Below are positions 42,722 to 53,300 of a DNA stretch of 64,000 nucleotides, piece after piece. Each line of letters starts with the position of its first letter. Within the stretch, counting starts at the first letter, position 1. Under the pieces are notes generated by a model. That model was not told where the DNA came from, searched no databases, and worked only from the letters and a program-made list of their open reading frames with translations. Source of the stretch: Mycetohabitans rhizoxinica HKI 454 (GTDB lineage: Bacteria; Pseudomonadota; Gammaproteobacteria; Burkholderiales; Burkholderiaceae); the NCBI RefSeq assembly GCF_000198775.1, contig NC_014722.1, positions 949,518 through 1,013,517 on the forward strand, read 5' to 3'. Both the position numbers and the translations under genes were made by a program.

Positions 42722-43330
42722 ATGTCAATGACACAGTTGCTCGACGCGACGGCAAACGCCAGCGTTTTTTTCATCGGATTGATGGGGGCGGGAAAGACGA
42801 CGGTCGGTCGTGCTGTCGCCCGTCGCCTCGCACGCCCCTTCGTCGATTCTGACCACGAAATCGAAGTCCGTACGGGCGCGCGCATTCCTGTGATATTCGA
42901 GCATGAGGGGGAGGATGGCTTCCGCCACCGGGAATCGGCGATCATCGACGAGTTGACGCGCCGTCCAGGTCTGGTCCTTGCGACGGGCGGCGGTGCAGTG
43001 ATGCGGCCCCAAAACCGTGAGTGGCTGCATGCGCGCGGCATTGTCATTTATTTGCGCGCCACGCCACATGACTTGTGGCTGCGCACCCGTCGCGACAAGA
43101 ATCGGCCGCTGCTGCAAACCGACGATCCGCGCGGCAAGCTGGAATCGCTGTTCGCGTTGCGGGATCCGCTGTATCGTGAATGCGCCCATTTCGTGATTGA
43201 AACCGGACGGCCCACCGTCAATGGTCTTGTCAATATGGTACTTATGCAACTGGAAATGATCGGCATCCGCCCGCAGCCCGACTGCGACGCACCGCAGGAT
43301 GCCCTGCCGCCCCATGATAATGCTTGTTAA
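42722..43330 (+). CDS. aroK: Shikimate kinase
   Basis: 202 residues. Phosphorylates shikimate in aromatic amino acid synthesis. Walker [10 protein letters not shown] (Lys25), the [11 protein letters not shown] magnesium/shikimate segment, RESAIIDEL and the LATGGGAV loop are present, and the LID region has RDKNRPLL. The C-terminal 30 residues are an unconserved tail. Precedes aroB by ten bases, the common aroKB pairing downstream of pilQ. Confidence 0.95.
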   Translation: MSMTQLLDATANASVFFIGLMGAGKTTVGRAVARRLARPFVDSDHEIEVRTGARIPVIFEHEGEDGFRHRESAIIDELTRRPGLVLATGGGAVMRPQNREWLHARGIVIYLRATPHDLWLRTRRDKNRPLLQTDDPRGKLESLFALRDPLYRECAHFVIETGRPTVNGLVNMVLMQLEMIGIRPQPDCDAPQDALPPHDNAC

Positions 43331-43340
43331 GCCGCCCCGT

Positions 43341-44417
43341 ATGATCCATGTCGAGGTCGCACTGGGCGAGCGTGCCTACCCGATCCATATTGGTGCGGAC
43401 TTGATCGACCAGGAAGCGTTGTTCGCGCCGCATATTCGCGGCACCTGCGTGGCCATCGTGACCAATACCACGGTCGAGCCGCTGTATGGCACGCGGGTAC
43501 GGGCAGCGCTTGAGCGCGTCGGCAAGCGCGTGCAGACAATCGTGCTGCCTGATGGCGAAGCGCACAAGAACTGGCAAACGCTGAACCAGATATTCGATGC
43601 GTTGCTGGATCAGCATGCAGACCGCAAGGTGACGCTGGTCGCGCTGGGCGGCGGTGTCATCGGCGACATGACCGGCTTCGCCGCCGCATGCTACATGCGG
43701 GGTGTGCCGTTCATTCAAGTGCCGACCACGCTGCTGTCCCAGGTCGATTCGTCGGTTGGTGGCAAGACCGGCATCAATCATCCGCTCGGCAAGAACATGA
43801 TCGGTGCGTTCTACCAGCCGCAAGCGGTGATCGCCGACATCGGCACGCTGGATACGCTGCCGCAGCGTGAGCGTGCCGCCGGCCTCGCCGAAGTCATTAA
43901 GACAGCGGCTATCGCGGATCCGGTATTCTTTGACTGGATCGAAGCGAATATCGACGCGTTGAACCGTTGTGATGCATCGGCGCTGGCATGGGCGGTCAAG
44001 CGCTCCTGCGAGTTGAAAGCGAAGGTGGTCGCCGCCGACGAGCGCGAGGCAGGTTTGCGCGCGATACTGAATTTCGGCCATACGTTCGGTCATGCGATCG
44101 AGGCCGGCCTCGGGTATGGCCAGTGGCTACATGGCGAGGCGGTCGGTTGTGGGATGGTGATGGCCGCGGACCTGTCGGTACGGCTTGGCCTGCTGGACGA
44201 GGCCACGCGCGAGCGACTGGTCCGCTTGATCGGCGCAGCGCACTTGCCCACGCGCGCGCCGGCACTTGGCACGGATCGGTATGTCGAACTGATGCAGCTC
44301 GACAAGAAGGCGCACAGCGGTACGATAAAGTTCATTCTGTTGAAGCGAATCGGTGACACGCTGATCACCGGTGCGCCCGATGCTGAGGTGCGCGCGACAC
44401 TGGCGGCGAGCGTCTGA
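43341..44417 (+). CDS. aroB: 3-dehydroquinate synthase
   Basis: 358 residues from ATG 43341 ([18 protein letters not shown]), the family N-terminus; upstream in-frame ATGs at 43299, 43314 and 43320 lie in or near the aroK end. NAD- and metal-dependent second step of the shikimate pathway. [25 protein letters not shown], the [19 protein letters not shown] segment and the metal-binding Glu and His residues ([22 protein letters not shown]) are intact. No strong ribosome site, suggesting coupling to aroK. Confidence 0.95.
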   Translation: MIHVEVALGERAYPIHIGADLIDQEALFAPHIRGTCVAIVTNTTVEPLYGTRVRAALERVGKRVQTIVLPDGEAHKNWQTLNQIFDALLDQHADRKVTLVALGGGVIGDMTGFAAACYMRGVPFIQVPTTLLSQVDSSVGGKTGINHPLGKNMIGAFYQPQAVIADIGTLDTLPQRERAAGLAEVIKTAAIADPVFFDWIEANIDALNRCDASALAWAVKRSCELKAKVVAADEREAGLRAILNFGHTFGHAIEAGLGYGQWLHGEAVGCGMVMAADLSVRLGLLDEATRERLVRLIGAAHLPTRAPALGTDRYVELMQLDKKAHSGTIKFILLKRIGDTLITGAPDAEVRATLAASV

Positions 44418-44485
44418 GTTCACGCCCCGGTGTTCGGACGGCTGAAGCAGGGCGGCCGCAGTCGTTGCTTAAGGAGTGTCGGTAA

Positions 44486-45664
44486 GTGAAGAGTGCGTTC
44501 GAAGGTCAATGTCGACATATGATGCCGACATTGTGCGATCTCGAGGATCATCTGGCGCCGTATGCGGTGTCTTCACGGCTGTCCCGTGGGCGCCGCCATC
44601 CGGAACCCGCGCCCGATTCCCGGACCGAGTTCCAGCGCGATCGGGACCGTATTATCCACTCGACGGCGTTCCGGCGCCTCGAATACAAGACGCAGGTGTT
44701 CGTCAATCACGAGGGCGACCTGTTCCGCACGCGACTGACCCACAGCCTGGAAGTCGCGCAGATCGCGCGTTCGGTGGCGCGCAACCTGCGCGTCAACGAG
44801 GACCTGGTCGAGGCGATCTCGTTGGCGCACGATCTCGGGCATACGCCGTTTGGCCATGCCGGGCAGGATGCGCTGAACGAATGCATGCACGAGTTCGGTG
44901 GATTCGAGCATAACTTGCAAAGTCTGGCGGTGGTCGATGAATTGGAGGAGCACTATGGAGGATTCAACGGCCTGAATCTGTGCTTTGAGACCCGCGAGGG
45001 CATCTTGAAGCACTGCTCGCGCGACAATGCGCGGCGCCTGGGCGAGCTCGGTGAACGCTTTCTGCACGGGCGCCAGCCTTCCATCGAGGCGCAGATTGCC
45101 AATCTTGCCGACGAAATCGCGTACAACAATCATGATATCGACGATGGGTTGCGCTCGGGACTGCTGACCCTGGAGCAACTCGATGCGGTCGAACTGTGGC
45201 GTGCGCATCATGCATTGGTGAAGCAGGTCCATCCGACACTGGAGGGGCGGCGGCTAATCCACGAGACGATACGGCGGATCATCAATACGTTGATCGTCGA
45301 TTTGATCGGTGCGACGGCTGAACGCCTGGCGATGGCGGCGCCAGACTCGGTTGATGCGGTTCGCGCATCGGCGCCGTTGGTCGCGCACAGTGACGCGGTC
45401 GCGGCGCAAGCGCGCGAACTCAAACAGTTCCTGTTCCACAACCTGTATCGCCATTATCGTGTGATGCGCATGGCGAACAAGGCGCGTCGCGTGGTTGTGG
45501 GGTTGTTCGATGCGTTCCGGGACGATCCGCGCTTGCTGCCACCCGATTACCAATGCGATGATTCGACGACGCAGGCTAGACTCATAGCGCATTACATCGC
45601 CGGGATGACGGATCGGTATGCGCTGAAAGAATATCGCCGCCTGTTCGTTATCGACGACGGCTAA
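44486..45664 (+). CDS. dgt: Deoxyguanosinetriphosphate triphosphohydrolase-like HD protein
   Basis: 392 residues, HD-domain dNTPase related to Dgt. GTG 44486 has AAGGAG (44471-44476) 9 bases upstream. Motifs: [27 protein letters not shown], the metal-binding [16 protein letters not shown] and [17 protein letters not shown]. This is the short type-2 dGTPase-like class; the true substrate is not established by sequence. Follows aroB by 68 bases in the same direction. Confidence 0.93.
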   Translation: MKSAFEGQCRHMMPTLCDLEDHLAPYAVSSRLSRGRRHPEPAPDSRTEFQRDRDRIIHSTAFRRLEYKTQVFVNHEGDLFRTRLTHSLEVAQIARSVARNLRVNEDLVEAISLAHDLGHTPFGHAGQDALNECMHEFGGFEHNLQSLAVVDELEEHYGGFNGLNLCFETREGILKHCSRDNARRLGELGERFLHGRQPSIEAQIANLADEIAYNNHDIDDGLRSGLLTLEQLDAVELWRAHHALVKQVHPTLEGRRLIHETIRRIINTLIVDLIGATAERLAMAAPDSVDAVRASAPLVAHSDAVAAQARELKQFLFHNLYRHYRVMRMANKARRVVVGLFDAFRDDPRLLPPDYQCDDSTTQARLIAHYIAGMTDRYALKEYRRLFVIDDG

Positions 45665-45734
45665 ACGCCCACGCTTGCTTTCCCTGCGCGTCGATTTGCG
45701 CTGCTTCTACCTTCATTCAAACGAGGAATACAAG

Positions 45735-46478
45735 GTGGTTAATTGGCCTTATCCGCGCGTGGCCGCACACCGGGGTGGCGGTACGCTGGCGCCGGAAAAT
45801 ACATTAGCGGCAATCCGCGTCGGCGCAAAGCTGGGGCTCAAGATGGTTGAGTTCGATGCCAAGTTGTCCGCCGACGAGGTGGCATTCCTGCTGCACGACG
45901 ATACAGTGAATCGGACCAGCGATGGCTGGGGTGCTGCTGCGCGCAAACAGTACGCGGCGATTACCCGGTTGGATGCCGGCAGCTGGTTCGACGGACGCTT
46001 CAGTGGTGAATGGATGCCGACGCTGCAGCAGGCAAGCGAGTGCTGTAGCGCGCTCGGCCTGGCCGTCAACGTCGAAATCAAACCGTGTCCGGGACGCGAA
46101 ACCTTGACCGGGCACATTGTGGCAGGTGAAGTGGCGCGATGGTGGAAGGGCACCACGCCGCCGGCGCTGCTGTCGTCGTTTTCCCTCGAGGCGCTGTGCG
46201 GCGCGCGCGACGCGGCGGCGCATCTGCCTCGCGGCTGGCTGGTCGGTGCCGTGCCGGTGAACTGGCGCGAGCACGCCCGTGCGCTCGGCTGCGTCTCATT
46301 GCACGTGGACCACCGCCAGTTGACCGCCGCGCGTATTGCGCAGATCAGCGAAGCCGGCTTGCGTATCCTGGCCTACACCGTCAATACGCCAGAACGCGCC
46401 CGAGAACTTGTCGAGTGGGGAGTCGATACGATCTGCACAGACCGCATCGACTTGATCGGCGCGGACTTCTTTGGCTAG
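45735..46478 (+). CDS. ugpQ: Glycerophosphodiester phosphodiesterase
   Basis: 247 residues. Hydrolyses glycerophosphodiesters to glycerol 3-phosphate and alcohol. GTG 45735 (MVNWPYPRVAAHRGGG) is chosen with GAGG (45723-45726) 8 bases upstream; the frame is open to 45675 without support. GDPD motifs: AHRGGGTLAPENTLAAI, MVEFDAKLSADEVAFLLHDDTVNRTSDG and NVEIKPCPG, then the VNTPERARELVEWGVDTICTD end of the barrel. No signal peptide, so the cytosolic UgpQ type rather than periplasmic GlpQ. Confidence 0.93.
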   Translation: MVNWPYPRVAAHRGGGTLAPENTLAAIRVGAKLGLKMVEFDAKLSADEVAFLLHDDTVNRTSDGWGAAARKQYAAITRLDAGSWFDGRFSGEWMPTLQQASECCSALGLAVNVEIKPCPGRETLTGHIVAGEVARWWKGTTPPALLSSFSLEALCGARDAAAHLPRGWLVGAVPVNWREHARALGCVSLHVDHRQLTAARIAQISEAGLRILAYTVNTPERARELVEWGVDTICTDRIDLIGADFFG

Positions 46479-46795
46479 GGTGACGCGCTTGCGCCACGCT
46501 ATGCATGGTAAGTCCTCTACGGCGAGTCGGTAATTCGTACACCGTAGGAGGATGCTGTACTAAATAAGACGTTTGGTCCCGCGAAGGGTACGCCGCCCAG
46601 CGGTGGAAATATCGGTCCGTCAATGTGGTGCTGCGTCAGTGTCGCGATGCCGCGCCGCTAACGGCGCGGCGGGCGAGGAACCCTGGGTCAAAGCCGACTC
46701 AACAGCCTCGGACGCTGTCGGGACACACACAGGACAGCTCGGGGCGCCGCAGACCGGCGCTAGGTATGTGCGCCGCGTCTCGGCGCGGAGCGTCG
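46479..46795. other. Intergenic region with two hairpins
   Basis: Between the convergent ugpQ and the DUF883 gene. CCTCTACGG (46514-46522) can pair with CCGTAGGAGG (46542-46551) with one bulge, and GCCGCGCCG (46649-46657) is perfectly complementary to CGGCGCGGC (46662-46670) around a CTAA loop. Neither has a T-run. I see no gene. Confidence 0.5.
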
Positions 46796-47170
46796 TTAAG
46801 CGCGGCCCAGCAACAAGCCCAGCAGTAACGCCGCGCCGGCGGCTGCAGCAACGGCCTGCCATGGACGTTCATGGACATATTCATCCGCATCGCCCCAGGC
46901 AGCCTGCGCGCGGCGTTTTACGTTCTCTTGGGTATCCTCCAAGCGCGAGCGCGCAGCTTCGATCTTGTCCCGCAGTTGCTGGCGCAAAACCTCGGCATCG
47001 GCTTGAGTACTGTCAGTTAGCGTATTTTCCAATTCGGACAACAGCTCACGTACTTCGGTGCCGACGTCCTGCACGGCATGGCGCCCATGGTGTGCGATAC
47101 GCCGCGCGCGGCGGCCGGCCCTGTCGAACGAATCCCCTAGCGCCTGGCGGGTATTTTCCAAATTTGCCAT
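46796..47170 (-). CDS. DUF883/ElaB-YqjD family membrane-anchored protein
   Basis: 124 residues from ATG 47170 (MANLENTRQALGDSF), with GGAGGAAG upstream; the frame is open to 47221 without a site. A long amphipathic helical region rich in Arg, Glu and Ala (about 1-95, ending RRAQAAWGDADEYVHERPW) and a single C-terminal membrane segment (VAAAAGAALLLGLLLGR). Escherichia coli relatives ElaB and YqjD sit in the inner membrane, bind ribosomes in stationary phase and protect against stress. Function here is inferred from that family. Confidence 0.85.
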   Translation of the reverse strand: MANLENTRQALGDSFDRAGRRARRIAHHGRHAVQDVGTEVRELLSELENTLTDSTQADAEVLRQQLRDKIEAARSRLEDTQENVKRRAQAAWGDADEYVHERPWQAVAAAAGAALLLGLLLGRA

Positions 47171-47632
47171 TACAGCTTCCTCCAGTATTGTCGAATGTTC
47201 GACGGTGTTGCAAAAAAACAACTTGTCGTGGCACGCGACGTGCGTGGAACCACTAAACAGCGGCAGTGCGGCATGCGAGCGTCAATGCGCCGCTTCAGGT
47301 TGGTCCTGCAATCCGCAATTTGGTTCTCGATGGCGGTGGCATTGCGCAATGCGGCTGTCGGTGCCGCCATAGTAAAGCACATTGCAGGCCAACCCGGAGA
47401 TTGTTGGCGTCGTGCCGGTCAAGGCTGGCGATAGCTGCGCTGCTGGCCAAGGCGGGCGTCACGAAAGTAGACGGCGCGCGAGCTAAGGCGGTGTCACGCA
47501 TTTAAACGACGCGCGGGGCAAGGCAGGTGCCATGCAGGCTTGTATTGCATGGGCCAAAGCGGGCGGTACAGCTGCAAGCGCTGCTCTCGGCACGGAAGAG
47601 GCTAGCACGGCAGCTCCCCGGCGCGTCGGGTG
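47171..47632. other. Intergenic region between DUF883 and ompW genes
   Basis: 462 bases upstream of the DUF883 gene and downstream of the OmpW-like gene. Apart from the possible patatin remnant, I see repeated GCGGGC/GCAAGGC stretches and no intact gene, clear promoter or terminator. Confidence 0.4.
47270..47480 (+). pseudogene. Possible remnant of a patatin-like phospholipase
   Basis: In one frame the DNA near 47300-47330 encodes IRNLVLDGGGIAQ, like the oxyanion-loop start of patatin proteins (NLVLxGGGxxG). Shifting frame gives AAVGAAIVKHIAG and RRAGQGW (47350-47425), where patatins have AYxGAI and RVAGTSAG, and the first frame then gives AIAALLAKAGVT (to about 47470), like the helix after the catalytic serine. 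The serine motif GTSAG is not intact. Only about 60 residues of similarity, at least two frame changes, no start and no remaining gene. Judged by eye only. Confidence 0.3.
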
Positions 47633-48367
47633 TCAGAAGCGGTAACCGACGTTTAGAAGCGTGACGAGCGGATTCAGCTTGATGTGCGCGTGGCTCGTGA
47701 CGTTACGCATGCCGACCGGTGTTAGCGCGACGGTATGCAGCTTAGCATCGGTTGAGAATGGAAGGAACGACACGGAAAAGCTGGCGAAAATGTGCTTGTT
47801 AAAGTTGTACGCGAAACCGGCGTTGAACACCGGGGCCCAGGCGCTGTCTACGTCCACAGAGGCCGGACCATGCAACTGCTGTGACACGAACGTCGGATTC
47901 TTGATCCGCGCGTTGGTGAACCAGATATAGCTCACGCCGATTCCGACGAACGGACGAAACGTAGCATCCGCATTGCGGAAGTAGTATTTGAAGATGAGCG
48001 CAGGACTCCATTGTCGCGCCTCTCCGAGTTTGCCGTACGAGGCGAGAGTGCCGCCGCCGCGCAGGTCGAATTTGGGCGGAATGCCCGCATCGGCTTGGAC
48101 GACGAAGTTGTCGGTGATGAAGTACCCTGTGGAGAAGCCGAGAGTATTGGAGGAGCCGATACTGGCGCTCGACCCAGGGACCGCAATATTGACGGGGGAG
48201 CCGCCGATGTTCGTGGTTCTCAGTACGTCGCTGCTGTCTTGCGGCGCTAGATGGAACCATCCGGCTGCCATGTAGACGCTGCCAGCCGTTTGAGCATGTG
48301 CCTGGTTGAAGCAGCAGGCGATGGCCGCGAACCTCGGGATGGCCTTGATGACGCGTATTAATTGCAC
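47633..48367 (-). CDS. ompW: OmpW-family outer membrane protein
   Basis: 244 residues from GTG 48367, preferred because GGAG lies 9 bases upstream on the minus strand and a signal peptide (RVIKAIPRFAAIACCFNQAHAQ) follows at once; ATG 48427 would add 20 basic residues with no ribosome site. The mature part is an eight-strand barrel: GSVYMAAGWFHLAPQDSSD start, NTLGFSTGYFITDNFVVQADAG, SPALIFKYYF, FRPFVGIGVSYIWF and the terminal NVGYRF with C-terminal Phe. OmpW proteins pass small hydrophobic molecules; the ligand here is unknown. Confidence 0.88.
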   Translation of the reverse strand: MQLIRVIKAIPRFAAIACCFNQAHAQTAGSVYMAAGWFHLAPQDSSDVLRTTNIGGSPVNIAVPGSSASIGSSNTLGFSTGYFITDNFVVQADAGIPPKFDLRGGGTLASYGKLGEARQWSPALIFKYYFRNADATFRPFVGIGVSYIWFTNARIKNPTFVSQQLHGPASVDVDSAWAPVFNAGFAYNFNKHIFASFSVSFLPFSTDAKLHTVALTPVGMRNVTSHAHIKLNPLVTLLNVGYRF

Positions 48368-48558
48368 TGTGCTTCTCCATTTTTTTAAAGCTTGCCCATT
48401 ATGCAGACAACGTTTCAAACGAGCCATAGTCTTGCATTAAGCATTTTCCCTAAAGCTGGGACGCAGTTGGCTTTGCACGCCGCGTCGTGCGCGAGTGCCG
48501 CGGGATGATTGACTCCTGCGGATATACTTTAAATGTGATCTAAACGGAAATTCCTGCA

Positions 48559-49536
48559 ATGGCCCGGTTAGCACGTCTTTATGTCCCCGACCAGCCGCAG
48601 CACGTGATTCTGCGAGGCATCGATCATCAGCCTGCTTTCGTCGATGACGAGGATTATGCGCTGTTTGTCGAGTGCTTGAAAACGGCATCACGCGACCACC
48701 GGCTTGCGGTCCACGCGTACGTCCTGATGCCGTCGGCGGTGCAGTTGCTGGCGACGCCGCGCGAGGAGTCCAGTCTTCCCAAGGCGATGCAGGCCGTGGG
48801 TAGGCGCTACGTCGCGCACTTCAACCGTCGCTATGGACGACGCGGTACGCTGTGGGAAGGGCGCTACCGTGCCACGGTGATCGAAGCAGACCGGTATTTC
48901 ATGCTGGGCAGCCGGCTGGTGGAGCTTAGTCCGGTGCGCGAGCGCCTCGTTTCTTCTGTCGATGCGTATCAGTGGTCTAGCTATCGACACCATGTTGGCC
49001 TCGCACTCGATCCGCTGATTACCGATCATCCGTTGTATTGGGCGCTGGGCAATACGCCGTTCGAGCGCCAGCACGCCTATAAAGAGTTGTGTGAGCAAGC
49101 GTTGGATGAAAATGCGGTCAATGAACTGCAGCAGGCCACGCTCAAGGGCTGGGTGTTGGGAAGCGAAAGTTGGCGCGACTGGGCGGCCCGGCAGGCGAAC
49201 CGCCGCGTGTCGCCATTGCCGCGTGGGCGTCCTCGCAAGACGCGGGCCGACGATGATCAGGGGCCGGCCGGTGTGCAGTCGCCTGGTGCAGAGGCCGAAG
49301 GCGATGCCTCGGCTGCTGCGCGCCCGTCAGGCGATGTGCCGTCGTCGGAGGCAGGCCGCTCAGGTGAGGCAGGGCCGGGCAATGATCCGTCCGCACAGAG
49401 TGTGCAGGCGGGGCGGGCCACGACTGGCCTTGATGCCGCTGACACGGGCACGAGGGGCGATGGCGCTTCGGCACGGGCATCGGGGGAGGGACCGACCAAT
49501 GGCGATTCGGAAACCGATCATCCCACTTCAACGTAG
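48559..49536 (+). CDS. RAYT/Y1-transposase relative lacking catalytic residues
   Basis: 325 residues. The fold signature of REP-associated tyrosine transposases is clear: ARLYVPDQPQHVILRGIDHQPAF, HAYVLMP, VGRRYVAHFNRRYGRRGTLWEGRYRATVIE, SPVRERLV and YQWSSYRHH. The HUH pair is replaced: where active members have NHVHLL this protein has SAVQLL (Ala60-Val-Gln62), and the tyrosine expected before IELNPV is Leu120 (RLVELSPV). It is therefore probably not a transposase. Residues 215-325 are low-complexity Gly/Ala/Asp/Ser. I recall the same gene upstream of gltB in other Burkholderia, which suggests domestication; function unknown. Confidence 0.8.
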   Translation: MARLARLYVPDQPQHVILRGIDHQPAFVDDEDYALFVECLKTASRDHRLAVHAYVLMPSAVQLLATPREESSLPKAMQAVGRRYVAHFNRRYGRRGTLWEGRYRATVIEADRYFMLGSRLVELSPVRERLVSSVDAYQWSSYRHHVGLALDPLITDHPLYWALGNTPFERQHAYKELCEQALDENAVNELQQATLKGWVLGSESWRDWAARQANRRVSPLPRGRPRKTRADDDQGPAGVQSPGAEAEGDASAAARPSGDVPSSEAGRSGEAGPGNDPSAQSVQAGRATTGLDAADTGTRGDGASARASGEGPTNGDSETDHPTST

Positions 49537-49698
49537 GACATCCCTGTCAGCGGCGGCCCCACCGAACCCCCTTATTGGCTACCGGTGGCTTCCCTGGCGG
49601 CGTTACATTCGATATCTCCATATCGAGTAGTCCCCCTGTCGGGCGGTCCTACATCGGGTGGCCTACATAGGGCGGTCCACATCGAGAAGTCGCTCCCT

Positions 49699-49843
49699 CC
49701 GGCATTCCCTCTCCGGCATTCCCTCTCCAGCATCTCTCTCCAGCATCTCTCTCCAGCATCTCTCTCCAGCATCTCTCTCCAGCATCTCTCTCCAGCATCT
49801 CTCTCCAGCATCTCTCTCCAGCATCTCTCTCCAGCATCTCTCT
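49699..49843. repeat. 13-bp tandem repeat, nine copies plus two variants
   Basis: CCAGCATCTCTCT is repeated nine times without error from 49727 to 49843, preceded by two 14-base variants CCGGCATTCCCTCT (49699-49712 and 49713-49726). It lies between the RAYT-like gene and gltB. Pyrimidine-rich on the plus strand, so slippage is likely and the copy number probably varies between strains. Spurious open frames on both strands come from the repeat. Confidence 0.95.
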
Positions 49844-50125
49844 CCAACCCCCTGCATTGGGCAGCCACCCCTGCGGAAGTTCCTCATCGGGCGGCATGGT
49901 AGCCCAGGGCCGGCCGCGTGACGCACGGGCCTCCGCAATGATGCATCGAGTACGAAACGGACTGGGCAAGCGTGGTGCGTTTCGATTGCCATGGACGCCG
50001 TCTTGATCGTGTAAAGCAGGCACGCCAGGGGTACTCTTTGCACACCCCTTCCATTGATATGGAACCAATTTTTAGGGACAAAAAATAGTGATAAATATTA
50101 TGGGGGACATATCAATCGATTTTTC

Positions 50126-50155
50126 TTGGCATCCTATTGATTCGTCGCGTATATT
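50126..50155 (+). promoter_or_regulatory. Probable gltB promoter
   Basis: TTGGCA (50126-50131) and TATATT (50150-50155) with an 18-base spacer, in an AT-rich island within otherwise GC-rich DNA. The leader to gltB is about 150 bases. Each hexamer matches the sigma-70 consensus at five of six positions. Confidence 0.6.
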
Positions 50156-50312
50156 CCGAATTTCCAGCTGATTTATCGTTTCCGTGTTCACCAGTTGCGA
50201 CTGCTGTTTGATCCAGCGCGACATGCGCTGAAGACTTTGCAGCGCCCGCGACGCAGCGTTTAAGCGCGAGTTTTCCAGGCCGTTTGCACCCAATCACAAT
50301 TACGGTGTCCCT

Positions 50313-53300
50313 ATGAAAGACGCAACACAATCGACCGTCGTCGGCCAGGGCTTGCCCGAAGCACAAGGCTTGTACGCGCCAGAAAACGAACATGACGCGT
50401 GTGGCGTCGGTTTTGTCGCGCACATCAAGGGCCGCAAAAGCCATGCAATCGTGGAGCAGGGCCTGAAAATTCTCGATAACCTGGATCACCGCGGCGCGGT
50501 GGGCGCGGATCCGCTGATGGGCGACGGCGCCGGCATCTTGATCCAAATTCCGGATGCGTTCTATCGCGAGGAGATGGCGCGGCAGGGTGTGACGTTGCCG
50601 CCGTTGGGCGAGTACGGCGTTGGCATGATTTTTCTGCCTAAGGAGCACGCATCGCGCCTGGCGTGCGAGCAGGAACTCGAGCGCACGGTCAAAGCCGAGG
50701 GACAAGTGGTACTCGGCTGGCGCGACGTGCCAGTCGATGGCACGATGGACATGTCTCCGATGGTGAAGGCCAGCGAGCCGGTGATTCGCCAGATTTTCAT
50801 CGGTCGCGGCAAGGACATCATGGTCACCGACGCGCTCGAGCGCAAGCTGTACGTGATCCGCAAGACGGCCAGCCACCGTATCCAGGCGCTCAAGCTCAAG
50901 CATGGCAAGGAGTATTTCGTGCCGTCGATGTCGGCGCGCACGGTTGTCTACAAGGGGCTGCTGCTCGCGAAGCAGGTGGGGATCTACTATCGCGACTTGC
51001 AAGACGCGCGAGTCATGTCGGCGCTTGCGTTGGTGCACCAGCGTTTCTCGACCAATACGTTCCCGGCGTGGGAGTTGGCGCACCCGTACCGGTTGATCGC
51101 GCACAACGGCGAAATCAACACGGTCAAAGGCAACGTCAACTGGTTGAACGCGCGCACCGGGGCCATCGCGAGCCACGTGCTCGGCAATGATCTGCACAAG
51201 CTGTGGCCGCTAATCTACCCGGGCCAGTCCGATACGGCCTCGTTTGACAACTGCCTTGAATTGCTGGTGATGGCGGGCTATCCGCTGGCTCACGCGGTGA
51301 TGATGATGATTCCGGAGGCGTGGGAGCAGCACGCGCTGATGGATGAGAACCGCCGTGCGTTCTACGAATATCACGCGGCGATGATGGAGCCGTGGGACGG
51401 TCCGGCGGCGATCGCGTTCACCGACGGTCGCCAGATCGGCGCGACACTGGATCGCAACGGCTTGCGTCCGGCGCGCTACCTCATCACCGACGATGACATG
51501 GTGATCATGGCGTCCGAGGCGGGCGTGCTGCCGATTCCCGAGTCCAAGATCGTTAAGAAGTGGCGCCTGCAGCCGGGCAAGATGTTTCTTATCGACATGG
51601 AGCACGGCCGCATCATCGATGATAAGGAACTGAAGGACAATTTAGCGAACGCGAAGCCGTACAAGAGCTGGATCGACGCGGTGCGCATCAAGTTGGACGA
51701 AATCGAGCCGAAGCCGCAGGACGTCGCGGTGGTGGCTGAGCCGCAGGCCGCGCCGGCGTTGCTGGACCGGCAGCAGGCGTTCGGCTACACGCAGGAGGAC
51801 ATCAAGTTTCTGATGGCGCCGATGGCGCAAGCCGGCGAAGAGGCGATCGGCTCGATGGGCAATGACTCGCCACTCGCGGTGATGTCGAACAAGAACAAGA
51901 CGCTGTACCACTACTTCAAGCAGTTGTTCGCGCAGGTCACGAATCCGCCGATTGACCCAATTCGCGAGAACCTAGTGATGTCATTGGTATCGTTCATCGG
52001 ACCGAAGCCGAACCTGCTCGATACGAACAACATCAACCCGCCGATGCGGCTAGAAGTATCGCAGCCAGTGCTCGACTTCAAGGATATCGCAAAGATCCGC
52101 GCAATCGGCGAGTACACCGGCGGCAAGTTCAGTTCTTACGAATTGACTATTTGCTATCCGGTCGCGTGGGGCAAGGCCGGTATCGAGGCGCGCCTGGCGT
52201 CGCTGTGTGCTGAGGCAGTCGATGCTGTGCGCTCCGGCTACAACATTTTGATCGTATCGGATCGCAAGACCGACCGGGACAATGTCGCGATCCCGGCGTT
52301 GCTCGCGACCTCGGCGATTCATAGCCACCTGGTGGCGCATGGGTTGCGCACGAGCACGGGCCTGGTGGTCGAGACCGGTTCCGCGCGCGAGGTTCATCAC
52401 TTCGCGCTGCTCGCCGGCTATGGCGCCGAGGCGGTGCACCCTTATCTGGCGCTCGAGACGCTGGTGGCGATGTCCAACGGCCTGCCGGGTGCGCTGTCGG
52501 CAGACAAGGCTATTGAAAACTTCACGAAGGCGGTCGGCAAGGGCCTGCAGAAGGTCATGTCGAAGATGGGCATCTCAACCTACATGTCGTACACCGGCGC
52601 GCAGATCTTCGAGGCGGTGGGCTTGTCCAGCGAACTGGTCGCCAAGTACTTCAAGGGCACCGCATCCAACGTTGGCGGCATTGGTTTGTTCGACGTGGCG
52701 CAAGAGGCGATCCGCCTGCATCGCGATGCTTTCGGCGACAACCCGGTCCTGGCGACGATGCTTGACGCCGGCGGTGAGTACGCGTACCGCGTGCGTGGCG
52801 AAGACCACATGTGGACGCCCGATGCGATTGCAAAGCTGCAGCATTCGGCACGTAGCAACTCGTACCAGACCTACAAGGCGTACGCGCACATCATCAACGA
52901 CCAGACTCGCCGTCATATGACGTTGCGTGGCCTGTTCGAGTTCAAGGTCGATCCGGCCAAGGCCATTGCGCTCGATGAAGTCGAGCCGGCTAAGGAGATC
53001 GTCAAGCGCTTTGCAACCGGTGCGATGTCGCTGGGCTCGATCAGTACCGAGGCACATGCGACGCTGGCGATCGCGATGAACCGCATCGGTGGCAAGTCCA
53101 ACACCGGCGAAGGCGGCGAGGACGAGCGCCGTTACCGCAATGAGTTGCGTGGCATCCCGATCAAAAACGGGGATACGCTCGGCTCGATCATGGGTGAAGA
53201 GGCGGTCGTCGTCGATATTGCGTTGCGCGACGGCGATTCGCTGCGCTCGAAGATCAAGCAGGTCGCATCGGGCCGTTTCGGCGTGACCGCCGAGTACCTG

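Larger units (their letters stand above)
49537..50312. other. Long intergenic region upstream of gltB
   Basis: 776 bases. It starts with short related runs (GGGCGGTCCTACATC, GGGTGGCCTACAT, GGGCGGTCCACATC near 49640-49690), then holds the 13-bp tandem repeat, a unique stretch, and an AT-rich island at about 50060-50160 with the gltB promoter. No gene can be supported. Confidence 0.6.

Noticed and set aside
49572-50068. Overlapping small frames with GERCWREMLERDA-type repeats on the minus strand
   Set aside because: They come from the 13-bp tandem repeat, which lacks stops in several frames; no conserved sequence outside the repeat.
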